Below are positions 35,150 through 48,659 of a DNA stretch of 64,000 nt, in pieces. Location: contig CM060171.1 of assembly GCA_030549775.1 (NCBI GenBank), positions 61,066,360 to 61,130,359 on the forward strand, in the 5' to 3' direction. The translations under genes and the position numbers were made by a program. Within the stretch, counting starts at the first letter, position 1. Every line of letters begins with the position of its first letter. The stretch comes from Tamarix chinensis (Eukaryota; Streptophyta; Magnoliopsida; Caryophyllales; Tamaricaceae). The notes under the pieces are model-generated. The model saw only the letters and a list, made by a program, of their open reading frames with translations. It was not told the origin of the DNA and did not search any database.

Positions 35150-35154
35150 GAGTA
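35150..35154. repeat. Target site duplication of giant LTR B, left (GAGTA)
   Basis: Identical to 39917-39921. Confidence 0.9.
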
Positions 35155-35469
35155 TGTAATCCCCCAAAATTTTAGAAAACCAATAATTTAATAAATAGTT
35201 TTTATTTGAAATAAATTAACTTTTATAATTATCTAATTTAATTAATTTATGGATTTTGAGAACATAAATTTGGATGGGAATATTTAGTAAATTTAAAAGA
35301 GATATTTTGTTATTTTATCATGATATTTTTATTTAAATAATTTTTTTTCAAACTAATATTTTACTAAATTTATCCTTTTTAAACTAAAAAATTATATTAT
35401 AATGAATTAAACTATTAAATTTGGTAATTTATCAAGAAGATTACATTTTACGACTTTATAAATTATTTT

Positions 35470-36450
35470 AATTTATTTTCCCCATTTTCTCTTTTCCTTT
35501 TCTTTTCCCTTCTCCTTTTTCTCTTTTTATTTCTTCTTTCTTCTCTTCTCTTTTTCTCCTCCTTGGGCCGCCCGCACCGGCCTGCTTCCCTCCCTCTCCC
35601 CCGCGTGCTTGACCCAGCCGGCTCCCCACCTTTCTTTTCCTTCTTTTCCCCCTTGACCGGCTGGCCTGTTTCCTTTCCTTTCCCCGACCGGCCACCCGTA
35701 GCCTCCCTTCTTCCTTCTTCTTCTCCCCAGGCACCGACAACAACCGACATGTCCGCTGCTACCCGACCGCCTGCAGCTGCTGCCCTACAACCCTGCCTCT
35801 CCCCTCTCTCTTCTCCCTCTTCTTTTTCTTCACCTTTCCCTGCCCCATTATTTTTGAAGCCCTTCTTCCCCAACCCTTTTCCGTCCATTTTCTCCCCTCC
35901 ACTTTCTCCCCTTCGTTTCGTGCGCCGCCGCACCCAGCCCCTAAACCGCCCCTGCACCCTTCTACTACCATCTTGCACCACCCCAATACCCATCTTGTAG
36001 CCCCCTTCCTCCCCTCTTCTTTTTCTCCTGTTTTTCACTCATCTCGACAACCCACCTGTAACGTCGTCGTTCGCCACCGTCCGGCCACCTCTGCCACCAC
36101 CCAACCCACCGTTCGACACCCTACAACCCCCTCTACCACTCCCAATGCTCCTTTGGCCGAGAACACCACCTTCAAGCCCTCGTTTTTCCCCTTTCTTTTC
36201 CTTCCTCGCTAGCCTGCACCTCGACACCCCACTTCGACCGCCACCTTTACAGCCTTGCTGCCGCCGCCTCTGCCACCATTAGCCACCATCAACACGTCCC
36301 CGACCACCTCTTACACCCCCTCTCTACCTCTGCATCCTTCCCTTGCCTTGAATCCACCCCCACATGCCTCTCTTCCAAGCCTACAAATTCTAACCCGAAA
36401 TTGTCTTTATTTCTTTCTATTACCCTCCTTCGAGCCCTCCTCCACATAAA
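35470..36450 (+). repeat. C/T-rich GC block of giant LTR B
   Basis: Pyrimidine-rich on the plus strand, the mirror of 19540-20760. TTGGGCCG, CTTCC...CCCGCGTGC and TGACCCAGCC words match copy A in LTR sense. The frame 35563-36000 (145 codons, Pro/Ser-rich) and its neighbours are probably compositional. Confidence 0.65.
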
Positions 36451-36461
36451 TTTTCATGCAG

Positions 36462-36485
36462 CTCATGCTGCATTAGCAGCATGAG
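36462..36485. other. Perfect 10-bp hairpin in giant LTR B
   Basis: CTCATGCTGC, loop ATTA, GCAGCATGAG. See the paired change relative to copy A (19510-19533). Confidence 0.85.
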
Positions 36486-37139
36486 TTTCTGGACTTCTTA
36501 ATCTATTTGTTTATTAATTTTAAGGTATAATTGTATTTTAAGTTAATTATTCTATTAATTTTTATAAAGCCTTATGTCTTGATTTTCTTTTATGATTTCT
36601 AACATAATAAACCTTGATATTATTTTTAGGTGTTGGTTTTGATAATTGAATCTTAAACCTTAAACCGGAATATCGGTGAGGTCTGTTTTTGGCGGGAATC
36701 GAGGTAATCGTTAAACCTCCCTTAAATGCATGGAAACTTATGCTAGCACATTAGGAATTTTATTATGATTATGTATGTTTTGTGAGCCAAGCATCATATA
36801 TAAATGGTTGTGTACATTTATTGAAAGAAAAAGGGAAATGCGTGATAACTTTGTGCCATGTGTAGGTATGATAATTAAGGAAAAGGGTTGATTATTGATG
36901 GAAATGTTAAATGCTTGTTTATGATGTATTATGTTGCTAAGGCATGAATGATATTATTGTCTAAGGGTATTCTAGTAATTATGGTTATGAAGTATGTAAT
37001 CTAATGTATGTAGTTGCTAATGAGTATTATGTTGATTAATGACAAGTTGGTGGACTTAGATGATAAGCATAATATCATTATTTTATGTAGTGATAGTAAA
37101 TTCATAAAAATGGTGAATAAAGGGGTTGAGTGGAAATTT

Positions 37140-38400
37140 TATAAGTGAAAAGGGTATTTTGGTAATTTTATAAGTAAAAGGGTAATTTGGTAATTTAAAA
37201 AGAAAGGGGTTAAATGATAATTCATAAGTAAAAGGATAAAATTGTAAGTTATGAGAAAGAAGGGTATTATGGTAATTTTTGAAGAAAAGGGGTAAAGCGG
37301 TAATTTTGGAGGTAGAGGGGCAAAGTCATAATTTCATAAGTAAGTGGTAATATGGTAAATTGTATAAGTTAATGGCGACACGGTAATTTTTTAAGTGAGG
37401 GGTATTATGGTAATTTTGTGAGTAAAAGGTTAATATGGTAATTTTGGAAAAGAAGGGCAAATGGTAATTTGGTAAGGAAAGATAAAAATGATAATTTTGT
37501 ATGTGAAAGGGTAAGATAGTAATTTGAAAAGAAAAAGGGGAGTTATGATAATTTTACAAGTAAAAGGGATATGGTGGTAAATTTCATAAATAAAAGGATA
37601 TTATGGTAATTTGAAAGTAAGGGGTGGAAGGGTAATTTTGAAAATAAAAGAATATTATGGTAAACTTGAGAGTAAAGGGGTAACTTGGTAATTATGATAA
37701 CGACAAAAGATAATTTAGTAATTAAATCATGATTGTAGAACAGTAATTGGATAAGTATGATACTAGAGAAGGGTAAATTTGGTAAATTAACCAATTAAAG
37801 GGCATTATGGTAATTTTAATAAAGGAGAAGGGTAATATAGTAATTATAAATATGGAGAAGGGTAAATTAATAATTATGATTATGAAGAAGGGTAAATTAA
37901 TATTGGTAATTATGAAGAAGGGTGATTTGGGATTCATGATAGTTAAAAAAGGTAAAATGGCAATTAAAATAATTTGAGAGGGGTAAAATGGTAATTATGA
38001 TAAAGGAGAAGGGAAATTTAGTAATTTTCCCACTAAAGGGGCAATTTGATGACTTAGCCAATTAAATGATAAAGTGATAATTATTTAACCAACTAAAAGG
38101 GCAAAATAGTAATCATGATAAGGAATGAGGGTAATTTAGTAATTTATCCAACTCAAGGGCAATTTAGTAATTATAACAAAGGAGAAGGGCGATTTGGTAA
38201 TATAACCAACCAAATGGGAAATATGATAAGTGTGGCAATTATGAGGAGTGAATGGTGATTTAAAAAGTGTAGGGGATAACTTGGTAACCTAAACCGTATA
38301 AGGGGTAACTTGGTAATTATATAACCTAAAGGGTAATATGGTAATTTGGCGAGTAAGGAATGGATACTTAACAATTATATAAGTAAAGGGCAAATGAGTA
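37140..38400 (+). repeat. GGTAA minisatellite in giant LTR B
   Basis: Degenerate units of about 28-35 bp such as GGTAATTTTATAAGTAAAAG and GAGAAGGGTAATTTGG, the reverse complement of the arrays in copies A and C. Confidence 0.85.
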
Positions 38401-38859
38401 ATTTTCACCTAACATGTCCTTGAGATTGTGGAACATTATAATATGATTCAAGTAATGTTGATTAGCCAAGTAGGAGTATTAGTATGGCCTTAATGGTTTC
38501 TCTATGATATCCTGGATAACTTCTGAATAAGAAACTATTAATGATATCAGAACGATTGAAAGTGAATAAGTATCGGATTATTGTGCTTTTCGTGATCACT
38601 TTAATTAAGACACTATTACTTAAAGTGAAAGACCTCGAGATCGGGAATGGTGACTCCTTAGGGGTCGCTACCCTAAGGACGTGGTTTAGTCCACGATTAT
38701 TCTGGTATTTGCTGGTGTGCCTTTGTACCCCAGCCAGGCCCTATATCTTACTCTTTTTAGCTCTACGGACCTAGTTAGGGGGTATGCATACTTATGGATT
38801 AAGTGTCCTTGTCGGTAGGGTACTGAGTTAGCTTTATGCACCATTACGACCAGGGTACC

Positions 38860-39215
38860 TTTGCGTCCTTGGGTTTGTGGTTGGAGGGTACTGAGTAGCG
38901 GATATGCACCGGTACGACCGGTTTACCTTTGTGTCCCGGGTTATCGATCTCCCATTCGAGGAAAATAAATATGATTGATGTGCTGATTAATGAAAGAAAA
39001 GATACTATTATTGAAAGTGGAATATTAATGAGCCGGACTCAGATGATTATGATATATCCCGATCCACCGGTTATAATAGTGGACAGGAGCGTTGTGCCCT
39101 GGATGATGATTCCTTATATATCCCGGTCCACCGGTTATAATAGTGGCCAGGAGCGTTGTGCCCTGGATGATGATTTTATATATATTCCGGTCCACCGACA
39201 ATAATAGTGGGGGTC
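38860..39215 (+). repeat. CCGG-motif array in giant LTR B
   Basis: ACCGGTACGACCGGT at about 38908 and three GGTCCACCGG-type units at 39063-39195. Two of the units are followed by CCAGGAGCGTTGTGCCCTGG. Confidence 0.75.
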
Positions 39216-39477
39216 CCGAGCTCATTAAAACCAGATATGTATGTGAATAAAATTATGGGCAAGTACTAATTACTTATAGTGGAACAATGGCTGAAGGCCT
39301 GATTGTTTTGAGTTTGCGTTATGACATGGCTTAAGACCGTAAGTACCGATTGTTCGTAACGATATATTGATATGCTATGTGAATGTTAATGGTGTGAATT
39401 ATATATATATATGTATGTAGCTTATTTCATGTGTTGCATTGCGGGCCTGCTTTTAAGTGGGACTTTAAAGGGTTACT

Positions 39478-39493
39478 CAGTACCGTAGTACTG
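39478..39493. other. CAGTAC palindrome in giant LTR B
   Basis: CAGTAC-CGTA-GTACTG, perfect 6-bp arms. Copies A (16048) and C (59087) keep the left arm and a partly degraded right arm. Confidence 0.7.
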
Positions 39494-39916
39494 AAGGGTT
39501 CCATTCGTGGGGCCCCTGCCTATTCAATGGGCAGTGTCCCTTGTAGGTCTTTTCAGGTGCTACTCGAGTGGGCAACGGGAAAGAGAGTAAGGTCTGATCC
39601 GGAACTACTAGGGTTTTTCCTCTCTCTCTTGAAATTCCTGGTTTTAAATGTATATGTTGATACTGTAACCACCATTGGTGAATTTCATCCTTGTAAACGT
39701 TTGATACGCTACTCTGATTTAAGTAGGTTGAAATTCTTGCAAATTGTATTTCATTTTCCTTTAGCCTTAGCACTTAGTACTGAAACGGTATGAGTAAACT
39801 GGTTTGGTACTAAGTGTGGCGGTAATACTCCCAAAATTCACGGTTCATTAATTTGCTTCCGCTTGTTTTCGTTTAATTAACGAAACTTTTCAGTAGTGAA
39901 TTTTGGGGGTGTTACA

Positions 39917-39921
39917 GAGTA
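39917..39921. repeat. Target site duplication of giant LTR B, right (GAGTA)
   Basis: Matches 35150-35154. Confidence 0.9.
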
Positions 39922-40799
39922 TCATATTCTTTTATACAAATTTTAATAATAAGATGCTTTATTTATGATTATTTAATTTCTATCATAAGTATTTGCTATT
40001 TTAGTTTAACTATTTGTCTATGTAGCTAATTATATAAAGTAAAATTTTATCTTTATAATTAAAATTTAACTTTAGTTTGAATCAATTTCATATTTATATT
40101 CTGGTATAGATCTAATTTTTTAAGTTAGAACATTTTAGTTTAAGTAAGTTTGGGTGTGGATCATTACTTGGTTTATATCTGATAAGGGTCGGGTTCTTTT
40201 GGATTGGATCAATTTAGGTGCAAATCATTATAGCGTTAGCAAAGTTTGGATTAATTTTAATTTACTTTTAGGTGATTTTATGTTTCAAGTTGAGATCAAG
40301 TTTACATTTTTGAATCAAAATAATATTTAGGTTATTCAGATTGGGTTAACTTTGTCAAATCTAGATGCATTGAATAAAATAGGTAGGTAGATGGGTAAGG
40401 ATTGATAAAATCAATACCCGCATTTTAAGGTTACTCATGAAATATCTTTGGTAGGATAGATAAAATGTAGTTCTTGTAGTAGAACCATTTACAATTATAG
40501 CTCTAAAGAGGTCTTTCATGTGTGTGTGGTGATAAATATAAGGGAGCAAGATGATCTCAAGTGTGAATACAAATTAAGTGAAAAAGAGTATGTACATGGT
40601 TCAAGTATACACCAGATAAACTTAATGTCTTCCTCGGCAATCTTGAGATAAATAGCCTAGGTTTCGAATTTGTGAAGTGGTTTTTGATCAAGTGTAGGGT
40701 GCAAGGCCATAAATCTATGATGGCACTACTGGTATTTTTGTAAATAAAGCAACACTCTTTAAACATTGTAGTGTGCGTAGATTGGTGTGAATTCCTCCT
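39922..40799. other. Degenerate repeat and unclassified spacer
   Basis: Up to about 40360 this continues the GGGTTTGG-type repeat split by giant LTR B. The rest is unrecognised; short frames show no domain. Confidence 0.35.
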
Positions 40800-41470
40800 C
40801 AAATGATTAAAAGATTTGAATATAAAGAACAAGATGTTGAATGAAGGAAGGTGGGAAGATGGTATGAATTCTCAAGCAAGATTCAAGGAATATTTAAAGA
40901 TTGGTTTGATTCTTCAATCAAGATTCAAGGAAGAACTAAAGAATTTTAACTTTGAATGTTTCTCCAAGAATACATTCAAAGTATCATATCTAATATTACT
41001 CCAAGAAGTCTTAGTTAGAAAATTCACTCACAAAAGAGAGAAGATAGCCAAATGAATTACTTTCTTATATTTCAATCAATAATCGACTAACGTGTTACAA
41101 TGTGTCGACCATGTGGTTATATAGGTACCCACACTTTGCTAAGTAACACACTAGGTAGATAAGGTAATATAAACATGGTTAACTAGCACATTAACAAGTA
41201 AAGCAACACAATACTAACCTATATAATACATGAATCAAGCTAAAAAGTATTACAAACAAATGTAATTAATTAATACATGAAAATAACTAACAAGAGCCCT
41301 AATTTTGCATATGAAAAATTATATCTAGATCTCTATGACTTGGTAGTTTGACTTACATGCATAATAGCTTCATTTGACTTATAAGAACTTATAACACACG
41401 AAATCTTATATATGTTCACATCATGAAGTGCATGAATATTCTCCTTGAAAATATGTTACATACCTACAAG
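40800..41470 (-). repeat. Probable 3' LTR of the Reina-like gypsy element
   Basis: It lies immediately downstream (minus strand) of the integrase remnant. A TATA-like CCTATATAACC is at about 41121-41131. CTTGAATCTTGATTGAAG and CTTGAATCTTGCTTGAG (near 40910 and 40880) are a short duplicated word. The ends could not be fixed and no 5' LTR was found. Confidence 0.4.
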
Positions 41471-41476
41471 AATTAC

Positions 41477-44400
41477 TCAAAGTACACTTATTAAGGTTAG
41501 AACATTATTAATATTATCATCAAAGAAAAATATTGTAATAGGCTCCATAACCAAGTATGTCAATTCTTCATTATCTTGATAATCCATTGATGCTCTAGTA
41601 TCATTCTCCCCAATTAGAGAAGAATTTACCCTCAAATTAACATCACTATAATAAGAACAAATCACCAACATTAAATGTCCTTGAAACACCGCCAATTTCT
41701 CCAAATTTTATAAGGATTTTAAATGGTTTATCTACTATTGGCATTTATTTATGTTTTATTATGTTAGGAATTATTTTCTTTTAGCAAATGTTGCCAAACT
41801 AAATCACTAGGAGAAAATACCTTTGGAGTGCAACATTTATTAACTTTCTTTTGGTACCTTTCATTGGCTTGTTCTATGTTTTCCTTGATTTGTTGATAAA
41901 GCTTTTGAAAGAACTCAACTCGTTCATTAGCCTCATAATTTTTAAATTTGCCTTTACAAATGGCGCCATATCAACTAGCATGTACGGATTCACTCCATAC
42001 ACAATCTCGAATTGACTAGAGAGAGTAGTAGTTGAAGGACTTTGATTATATGCAAACTCTATATGATTTAACTTAATATCTCAATTATTAGTACTATTAC
42101 TTATGAATCCTCACAACAGAGTGACAAGATTATGATTTGTAACTTTAGTCTCTCCATCAATTTTTGGATGGTGTGAAGTACTAAATAACAACTTAGCGCC
42201 TAACATGTGCCACTACATCTTTCACAAGTAATGAAGAAACTTGACATCTCTATCCAAAACAATACTTTTAAGGATACCATATAGTTTCAAATTTTATTAA
42301 AATATAAGTCAGCAATATGTGTAACATCATCGGTTTTATTATATTGAATAAAATGATCCATTTTAGAAAATCTTTCAACCAAGACCATGATAGAATATTT
42401 ACCTCTTTGTATTTCAAGAAACCCTAAGATAAAGTCCATAATAACTTTCCATGGTTGACCAGGCATAGGTAATGGTGTATATAAACTTGTGTGGAAAAAA
42501 ACTTTTACTCTTTTTGCAAGTAACACATTAGGTTACTATAAGTTGTACACCCTTATTCATATGTGGCCATTAGAAATTCTCTTGTAATATTTATAATGCC
42601 TTTTGAGTACTAAAATGTCTCGCTATATCTCCTTTATGTACCTCTTTAATAAGTAAATATCTAACACTTGATCTCGGTACACAAGTTTATTGAGTTTAAA
42701 TAAATATCCATCTTGTAATGCACCACGATATCCATTTTCTTTTACATAATCAATTTTCATCACTAAAATCTTCATCTTTAGGATATAATTCTTTTAAAAT
42801 TTCAAAATCTATAAATTTAGCATCTAATATAACAATTAATTTAGACCTTCGAGAAAGAGCAATGACTACCACATTTTCTTTTCCATCTAAGTGTTTGACA
42901 AATAACACAAAAGATTGTAAGAAATTTCTTATTTTGCATGTCTTGGATTGAATTTCTTTTAACCATGTAAATATTTGAAGCTCTCATGATCAGAATATAA
43001 TACAAATAGTTTATCCCTCAAATAATGACTATGTGTCTCTAAGATACAAAGAATTTCTTGTTATATGCCGAATACTTCAATTTATCACCATTTAAGTTTT
43101 CACTAATATATGTAGTAGGTTTTTTTCCTTGTGAAATAATTCCTCCTATCCCTACCCCATTAGTATCACAAGTTACCTAAGAAAGTAAGTCAAAATGAGG
43201 AATAGATAACATAGGATTATTGCACAAGTTATTCTTTTGGGTTTAAAAGGATTTAGTGGCTTCATTTCCCCATTGAAATTCCCCCTTTTTTTCATGATTT
43301 GAGTAATAGGTGTAGTGATAGTAAAGAAATTCTTGATAAATCTCTTATAGAAACTAGCTAAACCATGAAAACTTATTACTTGGTGAATATCCATAGGAAT
43401 CGGCTAGTCTTTAATAGCTTGAATCTTAGTAGGATCAACTTTAATACCCATGCCACTAACAATATAACTAAGAAAAACCACACTTGAAAGCATAAATTCA
43501 CATTTTTCTAATTTTCCTTAGGTTTAGTTTCTCTTTGTTTATCAAATAGTTTCCTTAGATGCACAAGATGATCATGTTCATTCTTATTATATACAAGTAT
43601 GCCATCCAAATAAACTACAATGAAGTTACCTAGGAAAGGACGAAGAACTTCATTCATTAGTCTCATAAAAAAATTAGGGTATTACACAATTTAAAAGGCA
43701 TCACAACGTACTCATAAATACCATATTTAGTTTTAAAGGTTGTTTTCCATTCATTTCCTTCCCTAATTCTCATTTTATGATATCCACTTCATAAGTCAAT
43801 TTTGGAAAACACACATGAACCTCAAAGTTTATCAAGCATATCATCAAGTCTAGGCATAGGAAATATATACTTGATAGTTATATTATTTATGGATCTATAA
43901 TCTATGCACATACATCAACTACCATATTTCTTAGGAACTACCAAGGTAGGTACACAACAACGACTAATACTTTCTCTCACATAACCTTTATGTACTAGTT
44001 CTTGTATTTGTCTTTGAAATTCCTTAGCTTCTATTGGATTACATCTATAAGTAGGTTTATTAGGTAGAGGCATTCAAGGAATTAAATCTATAGCATGCTC
44101 TATACGGCTAATAGGTGGTAGTCTAGGAGGTAAGTCATTAGGAAATACATTGTTATACTCATCAAGTAATCTAGTAAGATTTGAATTCTTAGAACTATTC
44201 TCCCAAAATTAAGATTCTCTTACTACTAAATCACAACAAACATCTGCCTCCTCAATACAATTAATCATACATTTTTCATGTAAGGAAAAAGTCTTCTTAG
44301 TCTCGATAAGTTGCAAATGATCACATTGAGATCATTTCAATTTATACTTCTTCTTTCTTATCTTTAAGTACAATATATTCTTTCGTTACACCATCATGGG

Positions 44401-44600
44401 TTGCATTTCTATCATATTGCCATGGACTTTCTATTAATATACCACAAGTATCCATAGGAAATACATCACACAATACTTAATCATGATAGTCACTAATACA
44501 AAAAGTAACTAAGGTTTGCTTATTGACTTTAGCACCTTTATCTTTATTAAGCCATTATAATGAATATGGTTTAGGATGATTAGTAGTCACTAACTCTAGT
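41477..44600 (-). pseudogene. Ty3/gypsy pol remnant (protease, RT, RNase H, integrase), Reina-like
   Basis: Read on the minus strand from 44600 down. Protease region: KVNKQTLVTFCISDYHD, then an MDTCGILIESPWQYDRNATH block and DGVTKEYIVL (44380-44560). RT: the YFDD box appears as V-V-Y-L-D-G-I-L-V-Y at about 43600, so the second catalytic Asp is Gly. RNase H lead-in: VISFHGLASFYKRFIKNFFTI (43173-43394). Integrase core: WKVIMDFILGF, MVLVERFSKMDHFI (42330-42470), then DVKFLHYLW, FSTSHHPKIDGETKV (42140-42190) and EFAYNQSPSTTT (about 42040). The tail has PFKILIKFGEIGGVSRTFNV and continues to SLIGENDTRASMDYQ (41477-41704). Many stops. No chromodomain was seen, and gag is missing beyond 44600. The lineage is inferred from motif wording. 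Confidence 0.82.
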
Positions 44601-44797
44601 TGTTTAACCATCATTTCACTGACAACATTAGTACATGACTATAATGAATCTACAAACCTTATCACTAATTCTACACTTAGCTTTAAAAATCTTATCCCTT
44701 TATGTAGATGGATTATTAGGTTATATTTGAATAGCTTTTTCTCCAAAAAGTCATTTATCAAATCTTTCAATTGAATTTAATATAATTGGGATCATAA

Positions 44798-47700
44798 TTT
44801 GATATGACCCCTTTTATATATTTAGGTATTTAAAAATACTATCTACAATTCGATAGCCCTCATCCCCTCCCCCATTTTCTTTCTCTCTTATCTCTCTTTA
44901 TTTCCCTTTCTTCTCTACATGCCAAACCTAGCCCCCTAATTTTATTTTCCCCTTGTTTATTCTCTTTTTCCTTCATTCACCCACAACACCACCACAACAC
45001 TACTAGCCTTCCACAATCACACCACCACTCTCTCCGCTCATCATCATCAACGACAACATGTGACAAATGCCGCAGCAAGCCAGTGCGAGCAAGGGAGTGA
45101 ATTGGGTCACTCGACTCTACTCTAGCATTGACTCCACCTCTAACCACCCCAAGAGCAATTTCCCTCTAGTGAGTGGTACTTTCCCTCAAATGAATTTCCA
45201 CTCATCCACAATCGCTCTAATTAACTATGTTTCATGTGGTATAAATTACCCCAAATCCTAACTCCTAATTTGATTAAGTTTCTATAAATTAGCTTATGAT
45301 AAGTGGAAATGATTACTGACTTGAGCATGTGTTTCTTGTATCATTGATTTGAATGGGTTAATTGCATGGGAAATGTTTAAATTCTACAAAAATTAGATTT
45401 TTAACCTAGTGATGATTGTATTTCTCATATTCATCCAATTAAGCTATTTTGGATAATTTGATTTTACCATATTATTTATAATGTATCTAATTTCATGTTT
45501 GAAATGTCTATTTGAGAATTTTGGAAATTAATTAGAATTATATTTCTACGTAAAAAACCATAAGTATTAAAATTAAATTGTATAATTGAGTTATTAATTA
45601 AATTAATTTTATAATATGCTTTGAAACATATTTAATTTCATGTTGGAAGTGGCAAATTGGAAAAATTGCATGAAATCCATTAGAATTGAATTTTTTAGAT
45701 CAAACATCTTATAGATTTAAATTAGATCAATATATATGAGTAATTTTATTAAATTTATTATATAATATGTTTTAGAACATGTTTAATTTTTAATTTTAAT
45801 TCCAAACTATCAACTTAAATATTTTAGTGAAATTTGACTGAATTGCAACTTTAGGCCTAAAACCACAATTATTAAAAATAAAATTATGAAATTTGTCATT
45901 TATATAGTTATTTCTTCTAAAATTGATTTTATAAAATTGTTTAAAATGACCATAATTGCATTCTAACACCTCAAATTTAGATTAATTGATTTGAATTGTC
46001 CGAATTTATATTTTAAGCTTTAAAACCCTAACTCCTAAGAATAGTTTTATGAAATCTAGTTGTGTTATATTATATCATATATTAATCAATTATTTTAGAT
46101 TTAAAATTAATTAAATTAAGTTTCTAACTTATTGTTTTGGATTAATTCTCTAAAATTGATAGATTTGATCTTTTGGGTTGTAAATGATAAATGTTTAAGT
46201 AATTTTTGATAAAATTTGCTTATTTTCTATTATCCTATGTTTGGGTTAGTTTTCTCTAACTTAGTCCTACAATTTTCAAATATGATCTAGGAAGTTACAT
46301 CAGTGGATCCTAAAGCAATAGTTTTCTTTCTTCTTGTACTAGGATATCCTGGAAGCTAGGTAAACTTCCTAAGATCCTCGTAAATAAATTCTTATGTGTT
46401 GAAGTGTATTATTTCATATGTTGGTTATGCTAAAAGGATGATAAGGTTTGTTAAAAATGCATGTAATTTGTGTGTCTTAGCCATCAGGTTATCCTCGTGT
46501 TCTTATGTTGTATTGATATTGTAGTGTTGTATCTTGTAGTTCTTCACAGATATGAATTAAATTCTTTATAGCTGTATTTTATAAGTTATTATGTTATGTA
46601 ACTTGTATAAGTTATTATGCTATGTAAGTTGATTATCATGTTGTTAATGTGAATGTAAGTGGTTGAATTCTTTATTTTTAATCATGTTTGATTTTGCCAA
46701 GAACATTAGTGATGGGTTATATATGATGGAATATATGGTCATAGACATAAAGTGTGAACATTCTAATGATAAATGAAAGGAATAAATTATGGAATTTGTG
46801 TTATAGGTCACATTAGTGGTCATAGTTGGTGGTTTCAATCCATCCATAGGAATTATGATATAGATCACATTAGTGGTCATAATTGATGGTTTTATATAGT
46901 CCACCTTGAGTAGCATTGGGATAGCCTCTGAGGCAGAGTCATGTGGTGGATGCCTTCTATTTGATTTCATATGTGGTGCGTTGATAGTGAGACAAAAAGA
47001 CCCCTCTATCTATTCTATACATGACCTATAGGCCCTATAGGGGCTATCAATACTTAATGGTTAGGACGTATTGAGTAGTTATGATGGCCATAGTTATAGA
47101 GTTATAAGTCCTAATGTTTCCATAATCTCAAAGCTGTGGGTGGCGTGTTAGTTTTGAGTTCCTTAGTTAGCGTGCCATAGATGTGAATTATATTATATTT
47201 TGGGTATGATAAATACTATGTGATGGAGATGAATAAATGAAATAGGTAAAATAAGTGGAAGAAGAAAACTATGATATTATATCCAAGTAAATGGGTAACA
47301 ATTTGAATCGGAATGTGTGATGTAATATCTTGTGGTGGAATTGGTAAATAAATGGTTATATGAATTAAAGTGGAATGATTATATGAAAATCATTGAATGA
47401 TGTAAATGGAATCAAATAGAGTAAATAGTGGTGTGCAAGTGAATATGATATTCTTTCATGATGGCATAATTCTACTGCAACAACATGTTCTTCTGTCGAT
47501 ATCATAATTCTACTACAAATACATGTTCTTTTGTGAATTCATGCTTAATTAATATTGTATGTTTTTCGATGGGATATGCATGGATCTTGGATAATGTTTT
47601 GCTAATATTCTTGTTAGTTTACATATTTTGTTCTTCTATTTTCCTTCATCTTATGTGAGATTGTGTCTTTCATGATTTATCAGTTATGTCAAGTATATAA

Positions 47701-48142
47701 ATCTATGTTTGTATGCTATTACTATAAGTTGGGTTGTTAACTTAGTACTTCATCATACCAATACTATGGACAGTTAGAGCTACTTAGATTTTTACCCCAT
47801 AAAGACTCTTGTAATTGTCTAAAAATGTTTTGGAAGTTAAGTTGTTGTGTTGTAAAACTAATTGGGTGATGTAAACGACCATTTATATCTTAATGCTTAG
47901 TTAATATTTTGAAAACCCGGGTTTATCTCATATGTATGATTTCACATGCTTTTTTGACAACTTTCTTAACTAGGATTTTTAGTTTAATTTCTATTTTAGG
48001 ATTATTTTTTTTAGGCAAGTTTTATCCTTGCAATTTTCAAGAGATATATGTATGGGAATAGCACTCTCCATTTCTTAATTTTTCTTCCACATTATATCCA
48101 TTTTAAATATTAAAAAATTAGGAGTGAAGATGGGGGTTTTAT
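44798..48142 (+). repeat. Probable long LTR, Tekay-like, boundaries approximate
   Basis: It starts near TGATATGACCCC and may end at GGGGGTTTTATA. The plan fits a Tekay-like LTR: AT-rich start, C/T-rich block (44860-45060), then AT-rich sequence. A repeated block GGTCACATTAGTGGTCATA / GATCACATTAGTGGTCATA lies at about 46806 and 46863. Its length is close to the 3350-bp solo LTR. No matching target duplication was found. The 64-codon frame at 45067 lies in the C/T-rich part and shows no domain. Confidence 0.45.
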
Positions 48143-48289
48143 AGTCCACTAATTCCTGATATTCGAGTCATTTTTTAAGGGTTATGTGACATACGCCATA
48201 TGGAATGATAAGGAGGTAATTTTTTATTATTATATAAATTGGTTAATATTTTCTTATCCTATAATTCATTATTCTAATATTCTTTCTAT

Positions 48290-48560
48290 TGTAGAAACAA
48301 CAACTTGTGATGATGGATCGGTTAGGACAAAAAGCTTGAGGAGACTATCAATAGATGATGTTGGCATGGGTCTTACCTACAATTACATTGAGACCACATG
48401 TCTTAAGAATCTACGTAACACATACTTTCACCATTGTAATGCTCCACTTGTCTCCGCTTTTTTTTAGAGGTGATACCTAGAGACTAACAACTTCCACATT
48501 CCATTAGGTGAGATGATTATTACTCTATATGAGGTGATTTACATTATGGATATTGTGGTT
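48290..48560 (+). pseudogene. Plant mobile domain (PMD/MAIN-like) fragment
   Basis: NAPLVSAFF, then after a one- or two-base shift Y-L-E-T-N-N-F-H-I-P-L-G-E-M-I-I-T-L-Y-E-V. This parallels the plant mobile domain motif ERWRPETHTFHLPxGEMTIT followed by LxDVxxLLGL. PMD proteins occur as MULE and gypsy passengers and as host silencing factors (MAIN and MAIL genes). Only about 90 residues remain and the frame is broken at 48467. A preceding stretch with RTKSLRRLSIDDVG is open but unrecognised. It faces the MULE remnant tail to tail. Confidence 0.65.
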
Positions 48561-48659
48561 TAATAAAAGTAAAAGTAGGGAGTTTATTTAAATTTGTTTA
48601 GATAAGTTTTATGCTATGAGTTGTAATATTTCCAATCATTAATAAAAAATTTCTTTCTT

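Larger units (their letters stand above)
35155..39916 (+). mobile_element. Giant solo-LTR-like element, copy B (4762 bp)
   Basis: It runs from TGTAATCCCCCAAAATTTT to GAATTTTGGGGGTGTTACA between perfect GAGTA repeats. It holds the same parts as copies A and C in the opposite orientation to them: AT-rich end, C/T-rich block, hairpin, AT-rich segment, TTACC minisatellite, CCGG array, conserved CAGTAC block. No coding region or second LTR is present. Confidence 0.88.
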
